From: Diadema setosum
Taxonomy: Eukaryota; Echinodermata; Echinoidea; Diadematoida; Diadematidae
Assembly: GCF_964275005.1 (NCBI RefSeq)
Contig: NW_027307660.1
Coordinates: 248,001 to 312,000, forward strand
Length of the DNA: 64,000 nt
Reading direction: 5' to 3'
The position numbers and the translations under genes were made by a program. Below, in pieces: positions 1-13,500 of the stretch. The notes under the pieces were generated by a model, which did not search any database, had not been told where the DNA came from, and saw nothing but the letters and a program-made list of their open reading frames with translations. Position 1 is the first letter of the stretch, and each line of letters begins with the position of its first letter.

Positions 1-1445
1 GGCCGAAAGGGGCGAAGGTTGCACAACAAAAATTTAACATACTTCTCAAACACTGCCCGTAAGAGGGTAGTATAACACACTCGCGCTGTACCCTCTCCTC
101 TCAAACCTGTCTGCCGTAGATGTGAAGTTTGAAGATGGCACAGACAACTAAGCACACCAAGCTCCACAGGGAAACTGGTTATAAAGATTTACAGAAAGAT
201 TTACGAACAAATCTTGCGCCATGCACACGATCATAAAATTCATAATAGGTACGTAGACTATGGTAACAATTGCTTGCTGGCCTACATTGTACAACGGGCG
301 CAATATCCAGTCTGACTCTTAATTTTTCTGAAGTCCAGCTAACTTGAGGAGTACAGCGTTTGTTTGTCCCTTCCTCGACCGATCCCCATAACACGCCAGG
401 CCCACTTAAGATTCTGTCTCATGTGGAAAATCTGCTAAGAGTGCAGGTTAACTAGAGTAGTACTAGTAGTAACAGTTAGAAGTGGTATACACAGCCCTGT
501 CACGGTAGACCTTTACTACTTTGCATGGCATTGCGTCTATTCAAAAAAGCTAATGAGTAAAAGTGTTGGTGGGCTTACTTAACCACAGTTTCTTTCATTT
601 TACATTTTTAGCAAACTATTAAACAATAACATTTAACTTGATTTAGACGGTCTAATCACATTCACACTAAACCAAAACTGGCCTCGCTAGCTGCCTCTAG
701 CAAAACGAAATTAACTTTGATGAGGTCTAACGACGAACGTTAGCGCCCTGGCCTTGGCCTTGGCCTACTAGGCATCAGCTGATCGTCATGTCAATTCATA
801 ATGTAAAAACTTTATTCTTGACTCCTAGATCCTCTATTAAAAAAAAAATCATGAGAATAGTCTTTACCTTTAACAGAACTTTGAACTGAAGCGAATGCCT
901 ACTTCTATAACATATCCGTTTAATAACCCATAAACATAATGGATCACATAACACAAATATCAATATATGGGACCGATCATATTTGACAACACTAGCTAGA
1001 TCGACATAGAGTTTCTACAACAATCTCACTACAAATAAACCTATAATATCTAGAGTTATGTCTTCTCCTCACGTATATCGGGTCAATGCAAATATATTTA
1101 CCAGTAAAAATGGCTCTATGTAGATCTTGGTTATGGCTGCACAGCCACATGTAGCTATTTTCGATCGCTCCGGGCAAAGCTTGTTCAGGTTCCGCCTGTG
1201 TGAAATGTATGACGTGTCTCACGCGTGCTGACTGAGTGCTAGCTAGGTAGGATAGCTAGCTCGCCGCGGCGGCTTTCTCTGGATCTCCTCGGGAAAGATA
1301 CGGCCGATCATGCGACGACGCTCGTACTATAACGTTTCACGTCAAGCGCGCGGCGCAAACGCTCGTGGCTAGGCTCTCGCGTGTGGATTGACTAAGTACA
1401 GTGTACTGTGACTGAGCTGAACTGACGCTTACATGTTACAATATT
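1..1445. promoter_or_regulatory. Upstream region and probable promoter of the PGP-type phosphatase gene
   Basis: There is no convincing coding exon here. The last 250 bases before the ATG at 1446 become rich in C, G and CpG (about 1230-1385, including GCCGCGGCGGC and CAAGCGCGCGGCGC), unlike the AT-rich sequence on either side, which fits a CpG-type promoter. No clear TATA box is visible. The first kilobase is low in features apart from a short CTAGTA-rich patch near 450-475. The promoter role is inferred from position and base composition only. Confidence 0.4.
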
Positions 1446-1527
1446 ATGGCAACTTGTCGCAAATTAACGAAGCAACTAGTAAAAGAATTTCTGGATTCCA
1501 TCGACACAATATTACTTGACTGCGATG
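1446..1527 (+). CDS. PGP: PGP exon 1 (start codon and first half of HAD motif I)
   Basis: The ATG at 1446 opens 27 codons ending L-L-D-C-D plus the first base of a glycine codon, followed by the donor GTAAGT. The split glycine is completed by exon 2 to give DCDGVLW, so both catalytic aspartates are encoded here. Confidence 0.93.
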
Positions 1528-4500
1528 GTAAGTATGAATATTGTAGTGAACATAGATTATGATATTCAAAGTGTTTTGACTGGGTCTCGCGCTCGTCCAA
1601 CGAATAGTCACACACAGTCCCACTTATTCAAAAAGGCGTGTGTTGGCGAGGTAAAGCCCCCGCAGGCACAGCCTGAATGATGTAAATTTAGTGAGGAATG
1701 GCTGCTATTTTGAAAGTACAACCTCCAAATCTGTGTGTGACTGCCAATCACTCTCTGTATCTGTATCTGTATCTGTATGGTTTAGTCAGCAAAATGTCCA
1801 GGAAGACACATCCACGCTAACTTGTAGAGAAGCACTAAACTTTATGTGTGGATAGAGCGCAACCATTGAAATTGCATCAAATTTTGCTTGAACAGGGACA
1901 ATGATCATGATGATGGGCATTGGACCACTGCGTTGGGGAGTTGGTTCCAGTCTTTAACAGTCGTTATGAAGAAGGAATCCCGGAAAACTAGTGTAGCTCT
2001 GTGTCGTTGTTGAATAAATTTTTGATTATTGCCTCTTGCTCTGGTGCATGGTGTCACGTGCGTTGGGTTGAACGTAAAGAACAGGGGGACGTTGACTAAA
2101 CCGTTTTTCATTTTGTACAACATGCAAAGCCTCTGATGCTTTCTCCTTATCTGGAGCGATTCCCAGCCCAACTCGGATAATGCCCTTGTAACAGATCCCT
2201 CTTCCCTGGTATAGGTGTTCGTGCAGAATCTGGCTGCCTGCCGTTGGATTCGCTCGAGAGAATTAATGGAGTGTTTAGTGGTAGGGTCCCAGACGGATGA
2301 TGCGTATTCGAGTATGGGTCTCACTAGGGCCAGATATGTAGCAGATTTCACTTTCGTATCACAGTTCCATAGGTTTCTGCGGATGACATTCTGCACATTT
2401 TGGGCTTTCTTAAGAACTTGCTGAACATGGGGGTTCCAGTTTAAGGTGTTGGATAAGGTGATGCCCAGATAGGGGTGGGACGAAACACTCTTCAATTCGG
2501 AATTACAAAATTGATATGTGTGACCGTGCACCTCAAAATGAACATAAAGTCGCACACACTGATTTTGCGTGAGGACTGAAAATAAGTGAAATGGGTCAAC
2601 TTAGCCGAACTTGACTTTTTCATATTTTCTGAAAGAGCGGGTCTTCTTTTACGTTATACTAAAATTTGGTATCACAAAACGGGCAGGAAAGTGTGTTTTT
2701 TAGCAGTTTATCTCAGACATTTTTGGTAGAATACTGTGATTAGGTGTGTCTTTAGAATCCCATTTTCATTTCTGAAAAACCTTGTCCACACTCTTCATTT
2801 TCAACTCTAATAACTTTTGAAAGGATAGTGCTACTGCTTTGAAAGTTGGCATTAATTATGGACAGAATGTGTTAATGAGGCAAGTTTAATTTCAGTTTAA
2901 TCTGATAATCCCTCCATTGTTGTTAGTCTGGTGGTTTATTTCCTGTTTTTTTGTCCCATTCATCGCACAGCCAGCACGGTTTGGTAAAGATTAAGCGCTT
3001 GAATAGAGACTGTACTTCAGAGCCTCTTTTCTCAGTTCACACTTTTCCTGAGTTGGTGCTTTCTTTCCAATATTTAGATAGGTTAGGAGAGTCCATTTTG
3101 ATTTGAGTTATACATCATTTTAAAGCTTACTTGTCTGCTCTTTCAGAATATGGTCTTAACTAAAAATTCATGTCTGGCGACTTTTTGTTTGTTTTGAGGT
3201 GCAGGGTCACATGTGTTGTGGGGAGGATTTCTCTTGCCAAAAGTAATAGTACAACATTTACAGGCCTCGAATTAAGCGACGGCCACCGACGGCCATGGCC
3301 GTGCCCCTCTCGTTGGCCGCAATGCCTTTTGTTTTAAATGATCAAAGTTACGGCCAAAAAAAAATGTGCCCTTTTTCTTGGGGCCGTGGTGCCCTTTTAG
3401 AATGAAAGTTACTATTTGTGACCCGCTACAACAAAATGATCCTAAAGTCGGGTGAGGTCGATTATTTGAAAATTGCATGGCAAAATTCCCTGATCTTTCT
3501 GCTTTAAATTGATATATAACACATTTTATGAAAATAATCGGCTGCGGAGATATCGATGTTTAAAAGAGAGCATGTCGAGACGTATGGGAAATCACTGTTT
3601 CAAGAAAAGCGCCCTAAAAGTTTTCCTTGCGACGCAATCGCGATCAAGGGACACGCGAGTTAGTTTTCACCTCCGGACAATAGAAGGTAAACCCTAGCAA
3701 CCCCCGAAATGCTCATTCAAGCACAGCGTCGGCGGTCTCCTCACCGACCAATCAGTGACCAGGATGCCAGTAGAAGCGGTTGGGCAAAGCGCACCCCGCC
3801 CGCACGCACCAGTCGACTTGGCAGTGTGCGAGCTTCACGCTTCGGTTAGCGGCAAGCAGCAAATTGACCAATGAGATCACTCCGGTCGTTGTTAGGGGCG
3901 GAGCCTATCTGTGGCGCTCAATCCAAATTTTCGAACCGGTTTCTGCTTGGTTGAAACGCCAAAAACATGGCCCAGAAAAACGCTATTTTTTGGTCTTTCT
4001 TTTCATCATTTTGCTTCAAAATTTCGACAGATGATAGAAGACATGTCAGACTCCAATAATATGTCAAGATCAGAAAATCGTAAGTTTTGACCAATTATGA
4101 TGCTCTGACTTCAAACTCGATTTTCACGGCTTCGACCGTGCGCGACTTTAGGACCTTTTTGTTGTAGCGGGTCACATTTATGATGTATGATATGCCCTTT
4201 CTCAAAGTCTCTTTAATAAGCTTGAACAACTTTCCTGATCTCAGATATCATACCTTCAGTTCACTCGCGTCCTGATATATCTGATTCAAACACAAAGTAT
4301 CTTTCCGAGGTACGAGACGACGTGTACGTACATGTACGCCCGACCGGCTTTTACCGTCCCGACTGCCTCCGCAGCACAGCGGCCGCGAGTATGTACTAGC
4401 TAGGCAGCGCATATTCAGATAGAGTAGTAAAGAGTGAACACCAAGTTCACCAAGAAAAAAGAAAAATCCCACAATGCCAAGGTGTGCCAGACTAGGGAAT

Positions 4501-7500
4501 GGGGAGGGGTGGAGAGAGAGAGACCAATCAACAGAAGAAACCGCGCATACTGGTGCATTCTTGGAGGTCATGAACTGTCTGTCACAGACTAATCATAGCA
4601 ATCTACACGCGCACGCAAATTCCTTTGCCTTGTGGTTTTGCCAGCCAGCTGTCGGAATGTCCTTTGAAGTTTCATGGCAGCCTGGCCTGGCTGGCCTGAA
4701 AGGGTGTCGAGTTTCAATCAATACCTACTCTTGTTTTATTCCTGTTTTAAAAAATGTCGTTTCACCTGATAGAAACGCGGAGATCGGGAATGTGTTACAG
4801 CTGTAGGGAAGAGGTTTTTGTTGTGTGTTGCACTTTGTGTGTTTGTTTGTTTTTCTCGGTTTGTTTTTCTTTTCTTTTTTCATAAACACCAAACATGCCC
4901 TTTCCAATGTGGCCTTGGTGCCCCTCTGACTGACTTAAGTGCCCTGGCCTCTTGGAAAAAGTGCCCTTTTCTAAAATGGCCTTGCCCCTCCAAAATCCTA
5001 TTTCGAGGCCTGCATTTAGATGGGTTGAAGTTCATTAGCCAGGTGTCCTGCCAGTTTTCCAGTGATTTTAGGTCATCCTGAAGAATACCGACATCTTGGG
5101 AAGTTGAGGTGGGTGAATAAAGCAGACAATCGTCAGCAAATAGTCTGGCTTTAGAAGAGACAGCATTTGGTACAAATGTAAGTCGTTTATATACAGGAAC
5201 CATAGAGGACCAGTGACTGTGCCTTGAGGTACACCTGAGGTGACGCTCGCAGATGAAGAGGAATGACCGTTCAGGACAACTCGTTGGGTGCGACTGGTGA
5301 GAAAATTCCGGACCCACGTGGATATCTCACCGTCAAGTCCATAATATTTCAATTTAGAGATGAGTCGGCGGTGTGGAACCTTATCAAAGGCTTTGGTGAA
5401 GTCTAACAATGCCGCATCAACCAAGTTGTTTTTATTCAATTCATGGCTGATATCATGTATGGTTAAGATGAGTTGGGTTTCAGTTGATCTCTTAGCCCTG
5501 AAGCCATGTTGGTCGTCCGAGAGGATATTATGGGATTCAAGGTGTTTCATCACGTGGCTATGGATAATGTGTTCCATAACTTTGCACACTACCGATGTAA
5601 GTGAGATGAGATGGTAATTAGCGGGACATCTTCTGTTGCCCTTTTTAAAGACAGCAGCGATATTGGCCTCCTTCCATCCCTGTGGGACAATGCCGGAGTT
5701 GATCGATGACTGGAAGAGGTCTTGTAGTGGCATAGCTAACTGTTGGGCGCCAATTTTCAGGAACCATGAAGGTACGATATGCCGTCTGGGCCAGGAGATT
5801 TGTTAGAGTTCAGACCTTTGAGTAATTTAAGTACTCCATCTTCAGTAATAGTAAGATGATCAATCTGTTTGTGTGGACTGTCGCCAAGCAAGGGGACGTT
5901 ACCGTCAGGTTCAACCGTGAAAACACTTTGAAATTGATCACTACAAGTATATTGGCTTTTAGGTGATCTTCGCTGACTATCTTTCCCTCAAAATCAAGAT
6001 CAGCGACCCCAAAGCTTTCTTGATTAAGGCGTTTGATAAAAGACCAAAAACGTGTGGGTTCTTCAAGCAGGGCAGACCCTAAGGTGTTCCTGATGTAGGA
6101 AGACCGCGATTTCCTAATGAGTTTGTGGGTGGATTTCCTAAAAGATCTGAAAATTTCCCAATCGGCTGGTTTATCCGATTTTCTAGCTTTATTGTACAAA
6201 CGTTGTTTTTTCTTAACCATACGACGCAGGGTTCTGTCGAACCAAAGTAGGTTGAAGCGGGATGAAGACAATTTATGTGGCACATGGCGTTCCATTGTTG
6301 AGAGAATGTTTGATTTAATCTCTTCCCATTTTCTGTTCACATCATAATCAAGACAGTTGTTACGATAATACTCAGCAAATTCATGGAGTGATTGCTTAAT
6401 ACTCTCTACATCAGCCTTGTTTCGTAGAAATATTTTCCTTTTGGTTGGACGTTTTCTGAAGGGAGTGATTCTGACATCGATTACAACAGCATCGTGGTCG
6501 GAAATTCCTTCTCTACATGTGACCTTCTGTACAATTTCAGGATTATTTGTGAAGACCAAATCAAGTATTGATACTCTCAGTTTTTCCATATCTTCTCGTG
6601 GCAGAACTAACATGTTGATACAATCCAAATTCCTCAGCTAGGGAGATCAGTTTACTGGCAACTCCAGTGTTACTGCCACTCTCAACACTGTGATCAGACC
6701 ATGAGATATTTGGCAAGTTGAAGTCCCCAGTGAGTATAACATTATGTGAGTTAATTTTATGCCCTATTCTGGTGAGTGATTCCACAAGGTGCTCAATTGC
6801 TTCACCTTTATCATTGGGTGGACGGTAGAAAACTCCAACGAGCAGTGGCCTACAGCCTTTAATTTTGGTTTCAGTCCAGAGAATCTCACAATCTGAGTTA
6901 TATTCATTGCAATGAGAAGTAGCCAGGTCCAGTTTGACAGCCTGGAAACCCCCCCCCCCCCCTCCAATTTTTGGTGGGGTCCTGTCTTTCCTGTGTACAT
7001 CGAAATGATCAGGAAAAATCTCACTACTGTTGATGCTGGGGTTTAACCATGACTCGGTTCCACACAGGATATCAGGTTTGACAGAGTCTACGAGCACCTC
7101 AATGTCTCCGGCTTTAGATCTGACACTTTGGCAATTTGTAAGAAGTATCTTGAAGTCGTCCTTCTTTTTTATTGGGCGCTTAGAATTAGTGAAATTTCGA
7201 TTTGGCATTTTAGATGAGACATCTTTTGGCGAAGTCGGCTGAGAAGTGTCTATGGAGTTCAAAACATCAAAGGGATTTTCAGACAAGATGTTTAGATCTA
7301 CGCTGAAAAATGAGCCAGAAAAGGACAGATTTTCACATTGAGGACAAATCCAGTTGCAAGAGCTATTCATAAGTGAAAAATACGTATCGGAGTCAATGTT
7401 ACAGCATGCTGTGTGTAGCCACTTATCACAGCTGTCGCATTGAACTGCATGATGATCTCTCAAGACGTCACCATCACACACACTGCAAGGTGCACAGCAG

Positions 7501-10500
7501 CTAGAACAATACCATGGTGTAGAATTTGCAGCTAAGGTTTGGACCTGTTTGAGGGTTTTTCCGGCACAGCTGAGGTGAAAAGATCCTTGACAATCTTCAC
7601 ATTTGAGTTTATTTTTGCTGAACACTAATTTGCTACATAGGGGACATGGTTCAGTGCGCCTGGGTTTGTGAACAGGGCCAGGATTCATTTCAACATCACC
7701 TGAACACATGATCAGGCCCATTACAACGGTTCGATTTGGTTGGAGGTGATGTAGGATACCTGTACGTCCTTTCTCTCTTGCGGGTGAATGATATAGTGTT
7801 ACAATGTTGTCCAGGATTTTGTTTCTGTTAGACAACCTCGAATTCCAGATTGGGTCATACATGTACCTTGCAAACAAAGAGCTTGTATCGACTCTGGGTA
7901 TATACAGGGCATAGTTTACGAAAACAGAACTGGTACTGGGAAATTGATCAGTAGGATCGCAGTATGCTCCAACAGCAACAGAGCCATTCAGGCACGATGA
8001 TTTGTCTCTCAAAAAGGAAGTATGAGGAATGGATACATGTACTTACAGTTTGCAATCCCTCATTCCCAGGATGGGTATTCAGCAGTCTCCCTAGTATTCT
8101 GGCAAGTACAAAAAGTGTGACAGCTGCGTTGAAGTTGGTGTGCTGTTGGAACTCAGACTTGTGCATGTTTCCCATGTTAGAGATAAGGAAATCAGTGGCC
8201 AAAACACATTAAAGGTGGGTTCAAGGTGATAACCCGGAGAGTCGATATGAGCTTGAGGAGTACCGCAATGGAAACAGGAGTTAGTGTGACCCCAACGTTG
8301 ACAAAATGGTGGTCAAAGATGGCGGAAAATACACGCTAACAAAATGGCGATCCAAAATGGCGGAGCACAAATCAAAACGATCCAAAATGGTGATGATGAT
8401 GGGCCAGAACATTAAAATACATCAAAAGTAGAACGCAAAAGACACAGGTATCTGGTGAATAAGCTAAAAATACACACAAAGTGGCATGGAGTGAAGGCAA
8501 GAGCTATAATTCACGCTGAGAAGATCTTCTGGCTTCGTGGGCAAAGTATATACAGAGCATCAATCTGGGCTAAATTTGATGGGCAAGTATCGGCGACTCA
8601 GCGGTGGCGCAACACGATGCTCCGTATGGGATTTGTGTTACTGACCAGGCGGGCCAGAGCAAAAATTGAGGATAAAAATTCAGCCAGATCACACGTTGAA
8701 CAACGAAAATAAATACGCAGTAATGCTAAAAAAGCTTTAAAAAGCAGAAATCACTTGATGGAAATCTGCGATGACAATTCTAAAAACTAAATTTTAACAG
8801 ATTTGAAAGTTAAAATCCTGCAACAAGGCAGTAAAAGTCCATCCACACGAAGCGCCCTCTACGTCTAACTCTGACTCTAATTAATGCCAGTGATCAACGA
8901 TTATAATGATCCTTGTTAGAATTTGTGTGAATAGCAGAATAAATTTACTTTAGGTAGAATCTACTCCTCAGAACTCTAACTTTTTACACTGGTAAATTTA
9001 CTAGAACCCTAGTTCTAGACTAGTAGTAGAGTACTACAACAGTCCAGATTAGAAATCTACAGCTGTAGGGCACAGCGCAGGTAAATTATGGTATCACCGG
9101 ACAGCATGGTAATAGGTATGGTAATTGGTGTTGGTATTGTATTTATTCCAGACACGCACATTTTTGCGTATTATTGATGACAGTATGCGCGATCGCGCGA
9201 GATTTCGTTAGGCTCTGGCTCAGACAAAGTCAGAGAACGTTGTGTGGACTGAAATCGCAAAAAATGCGAAGAAATTTACATTTTACCTCAGATTTTGAGA
9301 TAGTTCATTAGTTGAATGACCCGCACCTCGTCATAGTTAATATAGTATTATACTATAGACCACTGGTATGTAGCGTTCATCCTAAGAAAACATAAACAGT
9401 GTTTAAATCAGTCGATTTTTTCATTTTTTTGAAAAAATCTCGCATTTTAATAACTTTTGGCGTACACGTAGCCTTGGCTTTGATTCGCCCATCGTCATAT
9501 TCATAAGTTATTAATAAGTAGAGAGCTCGCTAGCGCCGAGCCAGCGCGCGGCCGCCGCGCGGCGGCGGCGGGCAGTCGTAAATCACACAACACCTATAGC
9601 GACTCCCGTGGGAGCAACCGCGAAGCTCTCCACGGGCTGCGCGATTGGGCAGCCAATTTCACTGAAACAGGCATTGCAAGATCCATTTCGTGTACCATCG
9701 TTACCACATTGTATGGGCTTACTTGGGGTCGATAAATCTTCCTTTCAAAAAATCAGAAAACACTTCAATTTTGAAAAAAGTGAAGTTTCGACACTGCCAT
9801 ATTTTGCGCAATGTGGATTAAGTACAAAATACACCAAGGTCACAACAAATAAATGCGAAATTTCGACTTAGCATGCTCACAGATCGTCCTCCTCGGGCTA
9901 CCTTAGCGGTTCGTAGCAGACTCAAACCAATGTACAAGGAAGGCAAAAGTAGTTCAGGTTTGTGATTCGAACATGTCGTTTGACATCTAGGGCCGTATTG
10001 CTTTTGAAAAGAATGATATAAATGCACCCCTGTCATAGCTGCTACAGCTAGTGATCACCGTGTGTAGAAAACGATGTACTTGCGCGAGAGCGCCATCTAG
10101 TGCTGAATGACGAACGCTACTATATCCACTAATGCATGTTAAAATCACATTTCGTCGCCGAATTCTATGAAATCCTACTCACATAGAGGAAAAATGCTGA
10201 AGATTCCAATAGAACCACAAGTTCCCTGATCGATACCAAAAATTTGAAGATATCGTCCTCAATACGAACGATGCAAAAAGCAAGGCCGCAACTCAACACC
10301 CGCGCTCCCATAGACAGAGCACGTAATAAAATTTGATTGGTGGTTTTTTTTTTCAGAAGGTTTTATCGTGTGAACTGTTCGAAATGTTCAAGATAGACAT
10401 TTAACTGTAAAATACAAAATTTGAGCCTCATTTGCAGATTTTTTTTTTTTATCGTCCGTTTGGTGAGAATGTGTACAGTGATTTGTGGGATAAATTGTGA

Positions 10501-13500
10501 TTCTGGTGCAAGGACAAGGTGCGAAAGACGTTGATTATTCCATTGCGAAAATCGTGTCCGGAATTACAATGCGATTTTGCACCGCGCAAAAAGACAACTT
10601 TTTTTACAGGGGTATGTTTGAAGCATATTTTCTAAAAACTGGAGCGAACAATTGACATAAGTTGGCTGAATTTGTAATTTCCAGGAGTCTGTAAATAAGT
10701 GGTGTTATTTTTAGCCGAAATTTCATCCTCTGAGTACAGAATTCAGAGCCACGAAAAAAAAGCGTCCGGTTATATGATCTATTCTCGTACTACTAGTACT
10801 ACAACTACTACTAGTAGATTCTAGTTCTACTAGTCTTGTACTTGACTTAGTAGCAGTTTGTATTTGTGGCAATTTAGACTAGACTAGTACCTACTTTAAG
10901 TAGAATCTGAGAGTTTAGTGACACTAGCTTGTACACTGTACTACTTGAGACTGTAGTCTCTAGAGGGTGACTTCTGAAGGACCTTTCAGATTGGCTGATG
11001 GCCAATGGCTGATGGCCGATGGATAGGCCGACAACCCGCATGGCCGCAAGCACCTCCACGGAATGTAATGATGAGTCCTCTCCTACTAGTCCTAGTCCTA
11101 CCTACCAATCTCCATGCGTCACTGCAGCATTTCCCACTCCCGCAGCCCAGCTCACATTTCATGGTGGTGATACTTTTGTACTGAATCTTTATAGTCCCGC
11201 TTAATAAATCATGGTGCTCTGTTTTTTACAGCTTCCAGTCTATCTCTTTTACTGTATAAGTCTAATATCTGATTACGAGTGTGCCCTGAGTGGGGCTCCC
11301 AAACTTTTGAGAAGTAGTCAAGTATTGGTATTTTGAGAGTCTTGTAGGTCGTGTCCTTGATTTTCTTATCACAAACATGTAACGTTAAATTTCTCTTATT
11401 CCTCGGGTCGTGTTGGCTTTAATGTAAATTACAGATACGTTTTATGTACTAAACTATCCAACAAAATGTAGGTCTATGATGGTCCCATGCTTATATTTCA
11501 TACAACATACAACTGTACAAGTTGTAGACGTAATCTTGATTTTTATAAATTCACGAAGTTACACAATATTAGTAGACGTAATCTTGATTTTTATAAATTC
11601 ACGAAGTTACACAATATTAGTAGACAATCTGTGCAACAATACAGATTTTACACCACCAATCTATTAGAAAGTAAACACAAATACCTATCTCATTAATCAA
11701 TCTCTAGATTCAGTAGTTATCCCATCCCATTGTACATGTACATTGGGTATATGGTCATGGCGTAGTCACACTCTTGGATATGGAACTGAAGACGTGTTCA
11801 GCTGTGTGTTACTTACTACTAGAAACCCAAGTGAATGAATAAGTGTAAGTCTATCCCCCACTGTAATACTCTAAAAAATAGAGTCCCTGTATTGTACAAA
11901 GTCATTTGCACTAGCCTAGCAAATAGACCTACACTTGCTACACGTGTAGGAATCTCACTATTTCTATCAGTGCTACGAGTGTAAATACTATAGACCGATT
12001 CTGTGACGCGCTATGTGTATTTTTGGCATGGGCAGCGCCATTACTGCGGTGATTCAGCCGACCCCCCTCCCACTCCCTCACCCCTCTCCCTACATTAGCA
12101 CGCGCACGGAATGAGAAAACTGATGCATGGTTGCTTTAGCCAACGGGCGTCTCGTACTGAGTGCGCGAATGCTTGCTTAGTGCGCGAACCTTTGTTACAA
12201 GTGCGCGATTTATAAACATGTTGCCCGTGGGGTGGGGGAGAGCGGGGGGGGGGGTCGGCTGAGACACCGCAATTTGAGCTCATGGCTGCGCCCAGTGCTA
12301 CAAATTGTCTGCTGGCCTCAACGAACCCGAATCGGTCTGTACTTGCTAGTAGAGTTTGAGGTTGAAGTCGTCTACAAAGTGTATACATCAGCAAGCAATA
12401 GCAGCTGTTGGATTGGGGACATTCATATGCATTTTGACAATATATTCATTTTATTTTTCTCTCTTTGCATCCATAGGGGTCTTATGGCACTCTGCCACAC
12501 CAATACCTGGGGCAGTGGACACCATTAACAAACTTAGATCAATGGTAAGTGTCTGTTTTTTGTGCCTGCTCTGGCCATATCCAAACCTATAACTTTGCTT
12601 TATACTATATAAATAGATCAATTGAATATAGAGAGCCAGGCTTTAGACCACTGTAAAGCTCTTACCTGAAGTATCTAAAAATCCTTGAACTCCAGTGTAT
12701 TCACCCACAACTGACATACCGGTATATTTGCATTGCTACATTGTATGTCATGTGTCAGGATTCTATTTCTCAATCTCTTTAGACCTTGTGGTAAACATTT
12801 TGAGGGTTGACACAACTCTTCTAGCTGAATACAACTTACTGGTAATATCATTTTATATGGGGCTACTGTAATATTGGTTCAGTAAGATAACATGCTGGTG
12901 CTTTCTCCTTTTTTTTTCTTCAAATCCTAATTTAGTCTTTAGAATTTGTGTACTGTTGACAAGAATGAAAGGAGTAATTCAACAGGTTATCTTGTATATA
13001 CATGATACATTCTTCATATCAAAAAGTTAACTTGTACCATATTCACAAAAAAAGAAAGAAAAAAGAAAGAAAACTACCGTACCTGTAAACCTAAGTCATG
13101 TAACTGTAAACTAGAAGAAAATAGTTCATTGTTGATGTTGTTGGTGTTTTTGTTTTGTTTTGTGTGGGTTTTTTTTTTTGGGGGGGGGGGATGGGGTGAG
13201 GCATCATAATATATTACTAGTACTATTAACGGAAATTCTTCCAGGAATACCTGGTTAAATTATGTGCACTGTCTATGCATACCATCCTTCAGACAATGCA
13301 CAGTACTTTCTATGAAAGATCTGATTAACTTTGATTGCTCTGTTTGTTTTCATTTTTATCCTTCAGGGAAAGCAACCTCTGTTTGTCACCAATAACAGCA
13401 CAAAGTCAAGAACACAATACCTGGAGAAGTTCAACAAGATGGGATTTGTGGTTTCCAAGGTATGATCTCATCTGCCAGCAACTGCAAGCTCATATCACTT

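Larger units (their letters stand above)
1753..8450 (-). mobile_element. Decayed CR1-like non-LTR retrotransposon with 2A motif, PHD fingers, endonuclease and reverse transcriptase, carrying nested insertions
   Basis: On the minus strand the order is: 5' leader (about 8450-8200, with repeated AAAATGGCGG words), 2A motif and zinc fingers, APE-type endonuclease, reverse transcriptase, C-terminal LINE domain, then a 3' tail of ATACAG repeats at about 1753-1781. This is the order expected of CR1/Jockey-group LINEs. At least four frameshifts (near 6600, 5945, 5750 and 5195) make it inactive. Two foreign blocks interrupt it: 2520-3210 (GTGACC element) and 3261-5012 (hAT-like element, itself holding another GTGACC element). 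Removing the blocks and one copy of each target duplication restores a continuous reading frame between S-K-C and Y-Q-F-C-N. It sits in intron 1 of PGP, antisense to the gene. The 5' edge is approximate. Confidence 0.88.

Noticed and set aside
992..1222. 76-codon minus-strand frame upstream of PGP, possible divergent exon
   Set aside because: No recognisable motif, no convincing splice context; composition like the surrounding non-coding DNA.
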